Source: Pedobacter nanyangensis (GTDB lineage: Bacteria > Bacteroidota > Bacteroidia > Sphingobacteriales > Sphingobacteriaceae). Taken from it: a stretch of DNA of 64,000 bases. A model generated the notes under the pieces. That model did not search any database. It was not told the DNA's origin and saw only the letters and a program-made list of their open reading frames with translations. Below, one piece after another: positions 9,391 to 18,957 of the stretch (position 1 is the first letter of the stretch; each line of letters begins with the position of its first letter). The stretch covers positions 285,813 through 349,812 of the forward strand of contig NZ_QMHO01000004.1 in NCBI RefSeq assembly GCF_003313505.1, given 5' to 3'. A program made the translations under genes and the position numbers.

Positions 9391-10984
9391 GTTGTTTGCT
9401 TTTGGTAAACCAAACTTAAAAAAATGTTAACACAAACGCAAGCCTGTATTGTATTTGAACCATACTGCTTGTTAATTTCTCCTACATACATTGCTGTTGT
9501 TTCTTTCCTGAAAAACGGACAAAAAGTGCAGCCAAGCTAGTGGACGGCAGATGCTACGAGCGCATAATGTTTTTGTTCGTGCCTCACAAATCCACCCTAC
9601 GGGACTTATAGCTCTCCGCATCATTTTTTTATCCGTCCACATGTTTTTTGCTTTCCTTTTTTCCGTTTTTTCTTTTGAAAAAAATCTTTTTATAGTTTCT
9701 GAAAGTTCGTCCATCTTAAAAACGGCACTGTGTTTTTGGGGGAATTACGAGGTATGTAAAGTTGTTTCTTCCTAAATGTCAAGGACGTTTTCGTGGTATG
9801 TGTTACATGGAATATTTAATTGATAGCTAAGCAATGAGTGCTGCGAGCACCTTATAATCTACTGAGTTTTTATTGGACAAATACCCATCGGCTAAACAGA
9901 CCTTCTTAAGCGTAGGTTTGGCAACGTTGGGGCGGTTCGCCTGTTTCACTGCGAACGGCAAGATGTACCGTTGTATCACAACGGAGATCTTGCCGCCCTT
10001 TACTCCGAAGTCGTGGGCGGGATGAATGACATAAATATACCAGATATGGTGAATGTTTTTCTGAATGCCATAAAGAGAAGGACGCTGATAAATCGGGCTC
10101 GAATGCCAGAGAAAAACCCTAATAATTGCCGTAAAATATCTATCAGCCGACATAGAAAAGACCATAGGGGGAAACACTTGAAAGATCTTTGCCTGTCTGG
10201 TAAAAAAATAGAATGCACGCCGAAATGTCCTAGCTATTGGGGAGCCGGAAAATTCATTTATTGCCGAATATCTTGGTTCGATTTAGCGTATACAATGCAG
10301 TTCCAAAGAGGCTATACATTGTCATTAAGCGTCCTGAATAAAGGTTGTATTTCTTTTGTTGGAGAGGGTAAAAATGGCGGTATAATATTGAAAAAATCTG
10401 AAAAAGTCAACCGTGAAAACACTGGGGATTTTTTATTCAAAATTTGTTTCTTTTGTTCTAAGAACGGTTACTCTTTGTCTAAGGAGCACCTTCTTTGTAA
10501 ACGCTTAACCGATAATTTTAGTAGTTTCGCCAGGACTTAAAGCCGTTATCACCTGATAGCAACAGAAGAATAAAGACATACTAGACATTATAGCGTTTGC
10601 TATACAAAAAGCTGCCAGTCAAAGTTCGAAATTAATTGTACGCAGCCAATGTATAAGCCAAACGCCCGCGCAGCAGCGTGGGTGTTTGCTGTACTTGCGT
10701 ACAAGGGCTTCGAACCCCTGACTGGCGAGTTAAACAGTAAAGCCCATGCTGCTTTTTCGTTTTCGTCCCGGCAGCAGTGGGAGATTTCTTCACCACCAAA
10801 ATCTGCCTGCCTATGGTCCGACTTGCTTAAATGTATTGCCCGTTCCCTGTGCCGTTTTTTCATTATTGTGGCAACAAGCGGGTTTATTTTCTCATCCGTC
10901 AAAAGAATGCTTATGATAACACCTAAATTTCATTTGTTCGTGCTATATGCTTTTTTCGGCCTTGTGCCGAAACGCATCAGTGCA
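9391..10984. other. 1.6-kb stretch with no convincing gene
   Basis: Several open frames cross this stretch but none has a credible protein composition or start. On the minus strand at about 9827-10030 one frame reads HDFGVKGGKISVV..PFAVKQANRPNV..LADGYL. This loosely resembles the middle of an IS5-type DDE transposase (GKKxxxxxVD..AxxxxANxxDx..ADxxY) and may be a decayed fragment; this is weak. The part from 10649 is in frame with the giant secreted gene downstream but does not look like protein. The function of the rest is unknown. Confidence 0.5.
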
Positions 10985-13900
10985 ATGTGCACAACCCTTT
11001 TCCTGTTTCTTTTTTGTTTTGGTCCGGTATGGGGACAAAGCCCTCCGGACAGCCTGTTTATCAGATCGGGCGAACTCTCCAAAGGGGCCTTTCCCTGTGG
11101 CGTGAGCGCCGAATACTTTTCGGGGCTGGTCAACAGTTCCGGAGGGGGAGGCTCCGGCTATTATATCCTTCCCGTTAGTTTTCCCGTAACGGCCATTGAC
11201 ACCTGTGGCAAATTTCAGGTCTATTATGTCGACAAAGCCATGGGTTCCGCTAAGGGGTTTGACGACCCTGTTTCCGGTGCCAACCGCAGGGCTGTGGTTT
11301 GTGCAGTGCTCAGTTATGTACAAAGTGTGATTGACATGAGCCTGATCCCGTCAGGCCAATATATCCGCCTTTATGTGGACAGCTCCTATACCAGTTCCCA
11401 TATAGCCCCTTTCCCGACCACTTATTTTGCCAGGGCCGGGGCAAAGCACTCCCCGTCGGCAACAGGCGTGGTCAATGGAGATGTCCATAAATTTATTACA
11501 AGCGGCACCGACCCCACGGCTATGACGGATTACCATGCCGAAATGAAAATTAATTTTGACCGCGTTCATGTTCCTGATGACTTTGGTGTACTTATGGGGG
11601 ATTATGAGCCGGTCAACTACAACGATAGCCTGGGACCGGTGGCACATTGCCAGATCGATTTCATGTCCACCGTTCTGCACGAGATTACCCATACATTGGG
11701 CTGGTCAAGCTATCTGGGCATTTTCCCTTCAGGCACTCCTTCTCCTATCTATTCCAGTATCGATACGGCCTTACATGCCGCATCGCATGGCACTTCCCTT
11801 ACCACGCTTAGTCCGGCATTTTCATCGGGAACCGTACTCTATAGCCCCGGTACTTATTCCTACTGGGTCAATGGTAAACAAGCCCCTGATAATTACCCCG
11901 TCTATTTGGCTTCCTACCTTTTTACCTATACCAAATGGGCAAGCAGTTTTGCCCATATGGATGATGAATATGATGCCTTTGCCGCAAGGCAAAGAATTTC
12001 ACCGGGCGATGCACAGGATTATGTTATGGGGCCTTTCAGCCGGGAAGGAGTAACAAGAAGAACCTACACAAAGGGGGAGATTGTGACCCTGCGGGATGTT
12101 TTGGGCTATACCCTGAACGCTCCGCTTAGCACTTCTGCCGCCGCTACCAACCATGTTCCCTGGTCGTCGAGAATGAGCTCCGTTAAATACAGTGGATTAT
12201 ATACGACATATGCACTTGATGCCTTCCATGAGAAAATGGATGCCGATACCATTTTAATCAATGATTCCGGTACGGTATGGACCATACACCTGAATGCCGA
12301 TACCTCCCTGCACGATGCGGACGGAGACCCCTTGCAGATCTATCCGGGCTCCCTGGTCAACTTCAGGGGCTGCGGCGAGGGGGGGAACAACCATGCCAGC
12401 CTGACCATTGGGGGTGGCGGTACCTCAATTACCTATACCCCCCGCCACAATTTTATGGGCAGGGCGCAATTTGGCTATAACCTATATGACGGGAAGGAAA
12501 AAGGCGCCTTTGTCATGCATACCATAGATGTATATCGTGGAAACAATGTGGGTGCGGAGCCGGGTGAAGAATTAGTGTTAAACGGTGGCTTTGAGGAAGG
12601 TACGGAAGTAAAGGTCCGCATCGCTAATGAAAGTGTCAATAATACTTCTCTGATAGCGGGCCGGGCCGGCAGATTGTATGGCGCCCATTTTGCCGACAGC
12701 CATCCGTTTGATTACTGGGCCTATGCCTATATGCCTTCCGGAGGAGGATGTGCGATTCGTAATGCCTATGCAAATTGTGATTCGACAGGATTAACGACAT
12801 CCGGTTTCGGGATTTTTCAGAACAACTTCCCCGACCCCGATATGCTGCGCATTCTGCCGCCGAAAGATTCCGGTGACCGCTACCAATTGATGCGGTCGGG
12901 TACCGCAACCCACTACTATTTGGCAGATACCTTAAGGACATGTAAACGCTATAAACTTGCCCTGGATTACCATATCCCCAATCATATCCCCGCCATTTCA
13001 GGTACAAGGCTGCCCGTTGAATTTGGTTTTACCGACACGGGGAAAGTAGGCTATGGCGGACTTACATTTACCGATTTTCATATCCCCAAAACCAATTACA
13101 CCCTTAAACCGGTCTCTGAATTTGCCGTAAGTACTGATTGGACACATGTGGAAATACCATTTGTCTATTGTTCAGACATTCCTTCGGATATGCTGACGAT
13201 TAAGATAGGGAATATGTTTCCGGAGCTCTATCTGGATAATGTCTCTCTTGTAGAAGATACCTCCAAATTTGTAGTAAGCATTCATGACAGCCTATGGACG
13301 CCCTGTAACAATACACGATTGAAAGCTGTCGTAGAGAACAAAACGATGCGGAGCTGTATAGACACATTGGGCACCGCCCTGGACTATACCTGGACACTCA
13401 ATGGAGACACCATCAGCAGGGATAGCCTTATTTATGTATTACCTGAAGATACGTCCTTATATAAAGTGGCCGTTTATGATGGTTGCCGGCTGGTGGAAGA
13501 TTCCATTATCCTGTACCCGGCGTCAGGCCCGGTAGTAGTACTGAGGGATACCTCCATTTGTCAGGGCGATTCTATGCTGCTGACACCTGTTATTAGCGGG
13601 ACAACGGGCACGGTAAGCTATAGCTGGTCACCCTCCTCCGGCCTTTCCTGCACCAGCTGCTCCGGCCCCGTAGCCAATCCATCGGCCAGTACCACCTATT
13701 ATCTGACCGTAACAGATGCACTTGGCTGCTTCACCTATCCGGTAAACATTACGGTAAAATCCCTTCCGGAGTATACCATCAGGGATACGGTCATTTGCCA
13801 TAATAGCCGCACTGCTTTGGAAATCGCTACATCGGGTACCTATACCTATTATTGGTATGACGGTTCTTTGTCTTGTGATACCTGCCGAATGGTAATCACG

Positions 13901-16900
13901 CCCAATTTGACAAGCTCAACAGATTATGTATTTGACGTAACCACTTCCGGGGGATGCACCCTGAAAGATACCGTTTCCGTAGCTGTCCGGCCTGCAATCC
14001 CTGTGAGTATAGTAGCTTCTCCTCCTTTTGCCTGTGGCACTGACCCTGTGGTCCTTACCGCCTCCGGTGGTATGGACTATACCTGGCGGGGTTCCCCCTG
14101 GATCGGATGTACTACCTGTGCGTCTACCCCGGTAAATCCGCCCACAGACCAATGGTTTGCAGTAGCGGTAAGTGATACCAATGCTTGTCTGGCGAGGGAT
14201 TCCATATTGGTAAAAGTTCATCCCAAACCGCTGGTGCATGCCATCGCCCCCTCCGCCGTTTGTCAGTATTCCAGCGCAACGGTAAGCGGAGCAGGCGCAT
14301 CCACCTATACCTGGGCTACACTTTCGGGTACGACTGCGGGCATCGCCTGTCCGACCTGTCCGGCAACCTCCATCGTTGTTATGGCGCCGACCTATTATGT
14401 CGTGACGGGAACCGATACGAACGGATGTAGCAATAAGGATACCTTCCTGATCAATGTGCACAGCCTGCCGACCGTTACGGTAAGTCCGGCAAGTGTTACG
14501 ATCTGCGGTACCGATTCCGCGACCCTCACTGCCGGAGGGGCCCTTAGTTATACCTGGTCTCCGACAACGGGTATTTCCTGCTCTACCTGCAATCCGGTAA
14601 AAGTAAGGCCCCTGACCTCGCCCCGTACCTATGTGGTGACGGGAACGGATGCCAACGGCTGTACCAATACGGCAAGCTCCGTTATTACAACGGCTGGCGC
14701 CTGTGCCTGTTCGCCGGTAGACGTATTCGGCACATCCGCCACAACCCTGAGCGGTACGTTCAGCGGTACCTTCGGAGCGGGCTACTATTATATCCCCGAC
14801 AACATCACCATTACCGGCACCACCACCTTTACCGATGCCAAAGTGCTGATCGGCAAGGACGTGACCGTAACGGTGGACAACAATGCCATGCTCACCCTGG
14901 ATCACAGCCACTGGTTCACCTGTCCCGACAGTAACATGATGTGGCAGGGTATCGTGCTGGCCAGCGGTGTCAGCTCATCGGGAAGGATAGAGGTACGCAA
15001 CAACAGCCTGATCGAAGATGCGGTGATGGCCATCTATGCCAACAATCCCCGCACACCCGGTTCGGGCCATATCATCAGGGCGACCTCATCGGTGTTTAAC
15101 CGGAACCAACTGGATATTTCCGTACGCAACTACAATCCCAGCACATCCACCACCTATCCGTTCTCCGTATTGGGCAGCGTGTTTACGGCCCGTGCCTTTG
15201 ATACGGTGAGCGGCTATCCCGACAACTGGCCAACGGCCAGCGCATTGCGCACCAAACTGACGGTAAACAGTGCGAAGGATGCCTACAGGCTGAGCCGCAG
15301 CTATCCGCGTGCGATGTGCAAGGACAGCATGATGAAGTACATGGGTCTGCGCTTTGAGTATGTGGGGGCGACTACGGGCGGTGGCGCAACTTTTTATGAA
15401 ACGGCCATTGGCGGCGGTAATTCCACCGATTCCACCAACCTGTTCGACAACCACAAATACGGCATCTTTGCCAACCGGAGCAATATGACGGTGCGCAACA
15501 GCGTGTTTATCAATATGTCGAAACGCTATGAGCCTTCCACACAGCCGTCATCCGTACTGCCCGATTGGGGCGGACTGGGCATCTTTGCCCGCAGTGACGG
15601 GGCCTACCACAACCGTCTCCGGCTGACGGCCTCGGGCGGCAACCTTACCAACTATTTCCACGATTGTTTTGAAGCCATCGGTTCGGAGAATGTTTCGCAA
15701 CTGGACATCAGCAGTGCGGTCATCACGACCAGCCACCGGGCGGGCGAAACGGCTCCGGGAGCGGCCTACCCCTGGGAGATCTATACGGGCAAGGCGATGT
15801 GGATCGTGGCGGGAACGAACTACAAGCAGTACAGTATCACGAGCAATAGCATCAGCAATGTAAACTGCGGTATCTACCTGTACATGCTCAATCCGCCTGC
15901 GGGTGCGGTGGCCGACCTGAACAACAACAATTTCTATGCGAAGAACCCCGACCCCGCCTACAGCGCCTATACGGGCAGGCAGTACATTGCCCAGGGTATC
16001 GAAGCCTACTGTGGCGGCTGGGGAGCGGCCAATACGCTGAACATCAATGGTAATTCGATGAGCATGGTCTGGAACGGTATTTTGTTCAGTGATATGCACA
16101 CCCCAAAAACAACGGTCAATGCCAATACCATCACGCTCTGGGATACCCTGGTGGCTGGCATTACCAGTGGTGGGCAATACGCCATCCGTAGCATCTATTC
16201 ACAACAGGCGACCATCAGCGGCAATACCCTGTACACGGGTACACTCGGACCTATAAGTACAGCCGACCGTATGCGGGGCGTATATGCGGTAGCCAATACC
16301 GACCTGCGTGTATGCGGCAACAGCAGTACCAATATAGGCCGGGCCTTTGAATTTGCGGGGCCTTACGCACAAACGGGAACCCGCTGGATCGGCAATACCA
16401 TGAGCCATGCCTACAAGGGTATGGTGCTGGGTACGGACATCGGCGATCAGGGAGGTATGTACAATTTTGTGACCATGACACCGACCTATTTCTGGGGTGC
16501 GACCAAAAATGTTTGGTCTGGTGGAGTGTGGGGAGGTGGAGCATCTAGGTACCAAACGATTGGAGTGCACCCAACAAGTACCATGTTTTCTAAATTGTGG
16601 GTGTCAAATATACCCTCTGGTGGCTCTGTGGAAAGACCAACAGTAAATGAAACTACTCCATTGGGAATGCCCCCACCGTATCTTTATAATTATTCCGGTA
16701 CGTCTGGTAGTATTTTAATTTCAAACGCTCAATGGGATGCGAATTGCCAAGGTGGTATCAATCCTACCGTTGTGATCAGAGACCCGGCCGTAGGTACGCA
16801 TGGCGGCCCCAGGCCCCTGGGTGGTCTTATCCTCGTGGACGGCCTTGGCTACGATGAAGAGTTTAAGGTAAACCAATGGATGGCACAATTATCGCTCTAC

Positions 16901-17638
16901 GAAAGGGCAACTTTGATGCCCGATCTGCGGGATTCTTCTGCCACGCTGGACAGTTTTATGACGGTGGCAGCCGACAGCCGTTTCGGCTGGCTGACGGCTA
17001 TAGAGCAGGCATTGGCTGCCGGGGATACTACGCTGGCGGAAACCCTGCTGGACAATCCCGTGCCGGCAATGGATACTTTGCGGGTAAATGGCAACATCCT
17101 CCTTACCGATTATCCGGAGGCCGATGCCATCGTGGGTAATTATGAGCAGTACTATCGTACCTATCTGCGCTTTATGCGGGAAACGATGGATGCAAGTGAT
17201 ACGGCAGCCATTGCCGACCTGGCGGACAGGTGTCCCGACCTGGAAGGTGCAGTGGTGTACAAGGCCCGGAGCCTCTACAGCCTGATGCGGGATACGATGA
17301 TCATTTACCACGATGACAGTTGCCGCTATGGTGGTGGGCAGCAGCGCCGGGTAAAAGGTGGGGCGATCACGGGAGGCGAAGCGGTAGATGGAGCCTATAC
17401 CTTGTATCCGAATCCCAATACCGGCAGCTTTACGCTTACAGCGCTTAGAGACAAACAGGTCGCTACAGCCGGTATCAAAGTGTATAGTGCGTTGGGGGCA
17501 CTGGTTCATCAATCCCTTTGTACCTTTAATAAGGGTAAAGTGACCCTGGATATAGGAGAACAGGCCGCCGGACTTTATCTCCTTTGCATAGAAGACGGAA
17601 CGGGTACGGTCACCTGCCTGCGCTTTGTAATCCAATAG
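10985..17638 (+). CDS. Giant secreted T9SS protein: metzincin-like protease, Ig-like repeats, beta-helix, sorting domain
   Basis: About 2217 residues from the chosen ATG, which gives a compact signal peptide (MCTTLFLFLFCFGPVWGQ). The frame is open back to 10649, and ATGs at 10907 and 10913 are alternatives. Around residue 231 is HEITHTLGW, a zinc-protease HExxHxxGW motif. At about 860-1240 are five Ig/PKD-like modules, each with a CxxC. At about 1250-1830 is a repetitive beta-strand stretch with right-handed beta-helix character (NNSLIED, NNNNFYAKN, INGNSMSM). The last 80 residues are a T9SS type A sorting domain (YPNPNTGSFTL..GLYLLCIEDG..LRFVIQ). It should be secreted through the outer membrane and kept on the surface or released. 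Substrate unknown. Confidence 0.88.
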   Translation: MCTTLFLFLFCFGPVWGQSPPDSLFIRSGELSKGAFPCGVSAEYFSGLVNSSGGGGSGYYILPVSFPVTAIDTCGKFQVYYVDKAMGSAKGFDDPVSGANRRAVVCAVLSYVQSVIDMSLIPSGQYIRLYVDSSYTSSHIAPFPTTYFARAGAKHSPSATGVVNGDVHKFITSGTDPTAMTDYHAEMKINFDRVHVPDDFGVLMGDYEPVNYNDSLGPVAHCQIDFMSTVLHEITHTLGWSSYLGIFPSGTPSPIYSSIDTALHAASHGTSLTTLSPAFSSGTVLYSPGTYSYWVNGKQAPDNYPVYLASYLFTYTKWASSFAHMDDEYDAFAARQRISPGDAQDYVMGPFSREGVTRRTYTKGEIVTLRDVLGYTLNAPLSTSAAATNHVPWSSRMSSVKYSGLYTTYALDAFHEKMDADTILINDSGTVWTIHLNADTSLHDADGDPLQIYPGSLVNFRGCGEGGNNHASLTIGGGGTSITYTPRHNFMGRAQFGYNLYDGKEKGAFVMHTIDVYRGNNVGAEPGEELVLNGGFEEGTEVKVRIANESVNNTSLIAGRAGRLYGAHFADSHPFDYWAYAYMPSGGGCAIRNAYANCDSTGLTTSGFGIFQNNFPDPDMLRILPPKDSGDRYQLMRSGTATHYYLADTLRTCKRYKLALDYHIPNHIPAISGTRLPVEFGFTDTGKVGYGGLTFTDFHIPKTNYTLKPVSEFAVSTDWTHVEIPFVYCSDIPSDMLTIKIGNMFPELYLDNVSLVEDTSKFVVSIHDSLWTPCNNTRLKAVVENKTMRSCIDTLGTALDYTWTLNGDTISRDSLIYVLPEDTSLYKVAVYDGCRLVEDSIILYPASGPVVVLRDTSICQGDSMLLTPVISGTTGTVSYSWSPSSGLSCTSCSGPVANPSASTTYYLTVTDALGCFTYPVNITVKSLPEYTIRDTVICHNSRTALEIATSGTYTYYWYDGSLSCDTCRMVITPNLTSSTDYVFDVTTSGGCTLKDTVSVAVRPAIPVSIVASPPFACGTDPVVLTASGGMDYTWRGSPWIGCTTCASTPVNPPTDQWFAVAVSDTNACLARDSILVKVHPKPLVHAIAPSAVCQYSSATVSGAGASTYTWATLSGTTAGIACPTCPATSIVVMAPTYYVVTGTDTNGCSNKDTFLINVHSLPTVTVSPASVTICGTDSATLTAGGALSYTWSPTTGISCSTCNPVKVRPLTSPRTYVVTGTDANGCTNTASSVITTAGACACSPVDVFGTSATTLSGTFSGTFGAGYYYIPDNITITGTTTFTDAKVLIGKDVTVTVDNNAMLTLDHSHWFTCPDSNMMWQGIVLASGVSSSGRIEVRNNSLIEDAVMAIYANNPRTPGSGHIIRATSSVFNRNQLDISVRNYNPSTSTTYPFSVLGSVFTARAFDTVSGYPDNWPTASALRTKLTVNSAKDAYRLSRSYPRAMCKDSMMKYMGLRFEYVGATTGGGATFYETAIGGGNSTDSTNLFDNHKYGIFANRSNMTVRNSVFINMSKRYEPSTQPSSVLPDWGGLGIFARSDGAYHNRLRLTASGGNLTNYFHDCFEAIGSENVSQLDISSAVITTSHRAGETAPGAAYPWEIYTGKAMWIVAGTNYKQYSITSNSISNVNCGIYLYMLNPPAGAVADLNNNNFYAKNPDPAYSAYTGRQYIAQGIEAYCGGWGAANTLNINGNSMSMVWNGILFSDMHTPKTTVNANTITLWDTLVAGITSGGQYAIRSIYSQQATISGNTLYTGTLGPISTADRMRGVYAVANTDLRVCGNSSTNIGRAFEFAGPYAQTGTRWIGNTMSHAYKGMVLGTDIGDQGGMYNFVTMTPTYFWGATKNVWSGGVWGGGASRYQTIGVHPTSTMFSKLWVSNIPSGGSVERPTVNETTPLGMPPPYLYNYSGTSGSILISNAQWDANCQGGINPTVVIRDPAVGTHGGPRPLGGLILVDGLGYDEEFKVNQWMAQLSLYERATLMPDLRDSSATLDSFMTVAADSRFGWLTAIEQALAAGDTTLAETLLDNPVPAMDTLRVNGNILLTDYPEADAIVGNYEQYYRTYLRFMRETMDASDTAAIADLADRCPDLEGAVVYKARSLYSLMRDTMIIYHDDSCRYGGGQQRRVKGGAITGGEAVDGAYTLYPNPNTGSFTLTALRDKQVATAGIKVYSALGALVHQSLCTFNKGKVTLDIGEQAAGLYLLCIEDGTGTVTCLRFVIQ
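13540..14700 (+). repeat. Five Ig/PKD-like modules with CxxC, inside the giant gene
   Basis: Five tandem protein modules of roughly 75-100 residues. Each has a tyrosine/tryptophan strand such as YSWSP or YTWSP followed by a cysteine pair: SCTSC, SCDTC, GCTTC, ACPTC and SCSTC. Each closes with a strand of the form TYYLTVTD or TYVVTGTDANGC. The repeats are diverged at DNA level. Modules like these act as stalks in Bacteroidota surface proteins; the CxxC in each may form a small disulfide loop. Confidence 0.75.
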
Positions 17639-17645
17639 ATGCCTT

Positions 17646-18890
17646 ATGAGAATAAGTTTTCTGATAACCATTGCTATAATCTGTGCCTGTGTAACTACAC
17701 AGGCACAGATTATCAATTATGTAAAAAATCCTTCTTTTGAGGATACGATTAGATGCCCTGACGAAATTAACCAGATCAGCTACTCAAAATTTTGGACATG
17801 CGCAATAGATACAGTTGGAGAACCATATTATGCGCCTGAATATTACAATACTTGTTCGGGAACATCGTATCCTATCCGTTGTGGGATACCAGAAAATAGC
17901 GGTGGTTATCAGTTCCCTAGGACGGGTAATGCCTATTTGGGAGGGACTATTTATTATGATAAAACCCTTCCAGCCCCTCCTGGTTTACACTTTAATTGGC
18001 GTGATTATTTTCAGGGTCGTCTATATAAAAATTTGACTGCTGGGCAAACTTATTGCGTCAGCTTTTGGGTAGTAATGGGAGAGGTTTCTGCATACGGACA
18101 GAATAAAATAGGAGCATACTTGGATGATGGAAGCATAAATTTTAGGGATACAGCGGGCATTGAAATTACGGATGTAATACCACAAGTCTTTTCAACAGAG
18201 ATCATTAAAGATACTTTCAACTGGACAAAAGTAGAAGGCTCATTTGTGGCTAGCGGCAATGAGACCCACATTACTTTAGGCTGCTTCGCCAAAAATGAAG
18301 ATGTGGATACTTTTTACAACATTTGGGGAGGTTTTTTACAATATTCCTATTACTATTTCGACGATGTTTCTGTTATTCCTATTGATTACATGGCAAACGC
18401 AGGCTTTGATGTGCATGTACCGGAAGGAGGAACGGTAGAGATCGGTAATCCGGATACGACTGCTTTTGGACTGGATTGCAAATGGTATCATAAGGGTATG
18501 CTGATAGACAGTGGTGTGAGGATCACCGTACCTGCCAATATCCTGGTGGGAGTTACCGATACCTATGTGGTGGTACAAACCATCTGCGGTAATATCACCC
18601 GTGATACAGTTACGGTCTATACCGCAGCATTGGGTGTGAAGCATTGGGAGAAGAAAGCGGTACAGGTCTATCCGAATCCTTCAACCGGCAGGTTCAGCAT
18701 TTCCGCAGACATAGCTGGCGATGTCTCTTTGCGTGTGTATGATTTGCAAGGACGGCTCGTACACCGGCAGGAGGCAGACTTAGGCAAAGGGAGTGCGGAG
18801 CTTTCATTGCATGTGGCTGCCGGAACTTATCTGCTGCATTTGGAGGACAGGGAGGGAAAGGTGTATCGGGAGCGGCTACAGGTAGAGTAA
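17646..18890 (+). CDS. Secreted T9SS-sorted protein, first tandem copy
   Basis: 414 residues. The signal peptide is residues 1-20 (ending TTQAQ). Next is a beta-rich domain beginning NYVKNPSFEDT, the opening seen in carbohydrate-binding or adhesin-like jelly-roll domains of T9SS cargo. Then an Ig-like segment (about 255-330) and a type A sorting domain from VYPNPSTGRFSI to the end. It starts 8 nt after the giant gene, so it is probably co-transcribed. The second copy (18958-20199) is near identical in the signal peptide and from about residue 135 onward, while residues 24-135 differ strongly. Function unknown; surface attachment is plausible. Confidence 0.85.
   Translation: MRISFLITIAIICACVTTQAQIINYVKNPSFEDTIRCPDEINQISYSKFWTCAIDTVGEPYYAPEYYNTCSGTSYPIRCGIPENSGGYQFPRTGNAYLGGTIYYDKTLPAPPGLHFNWRDYFQGRLYKNLTAGQTYCVSFWVVMGEVSAYGQNKIGAYLDDGSINFRDTAGIEITDVIPQVFSTEIIKDTFNWTKVEGSFVASGNETHITLGCFAKNEDVDTFYNIWGGFLQYSYYYFDDVSVIPIDYMANAGFDVHVPEGGTVEIGNPDTTAFGLDCKWYHKGMLIDSGVRITVPANILVGVTDTYVVVQTICGNITRDTVTVYTAALGVKHWEKKAVQVYPNPSTGRFSISADIAGDVSLRVYDLQGRLVHRQEADLGKGSAELSLHVAAGTYLLHLEDREGKVYRERLQVE
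17676..17713. repeat. Near-perfect 38-bp palindrome inside the signal-peptide codons
   Basis: Arms ATAATCTGTGCCTGTGTA and its exact reverse complement are separated by only two bases (AC), giving an 18-bp stem that begins about 30 nt into the gene. Because it is a palindrome, the opposite strand also encodes nearly the same peptide (IICACVVTQAQII). The second tandem copy has the same structure at 18988-19025 with one mismatch. Confidence 0.9.
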
Positions 18891-18910
18891 ACTCCCGGTA
18901 TAACCGGTAT

Positions 18911-18957
18911 AACGGGTACGGTCACCTGTCTGCGCTTTGTAATCCAATAGATGCCGT
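18911..18957 (+). repeat. Copied 3' end of the giant gene between the tandem paralogues
   Basis: This stretch repeats the DNA at 17599-17645 with very few differences. It still encodes the last residues of the giant protein (GTVTCLRFVIQ and stop) although no gene reads into it here. It shows that the duplicated unit covered the end of the giant gene plus the whole small gene. Confidence 0.9.

Noticed and set aside
9971..10540. Plus-strand frame of 189 codons
   Set aside because: Starts with TTG, has no domain, and overlaps other equally poor frames on the opposite strand.
10690..10745. tRNA-like T-loop on the minus strand (GGTTCGAAG)
   Set aside because: No matching acceptor, D or anticodon arms can be built around it, so no tRNA is called.
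10649..10984. In-frame N-terminal extension of the giant T9SS gene
   Set aside because: About 112 extra residues would precede the signal peptide and have no protein-like pattern; a surface protein needs its signal at the start.
14700..16500. Long minus-strand frames opposite the giant T9SS gene
   Set aside because: They are mirror frames caused by the G+C-rich repetitive codons; their Gly/Arg-rich translations do not look like proteins.
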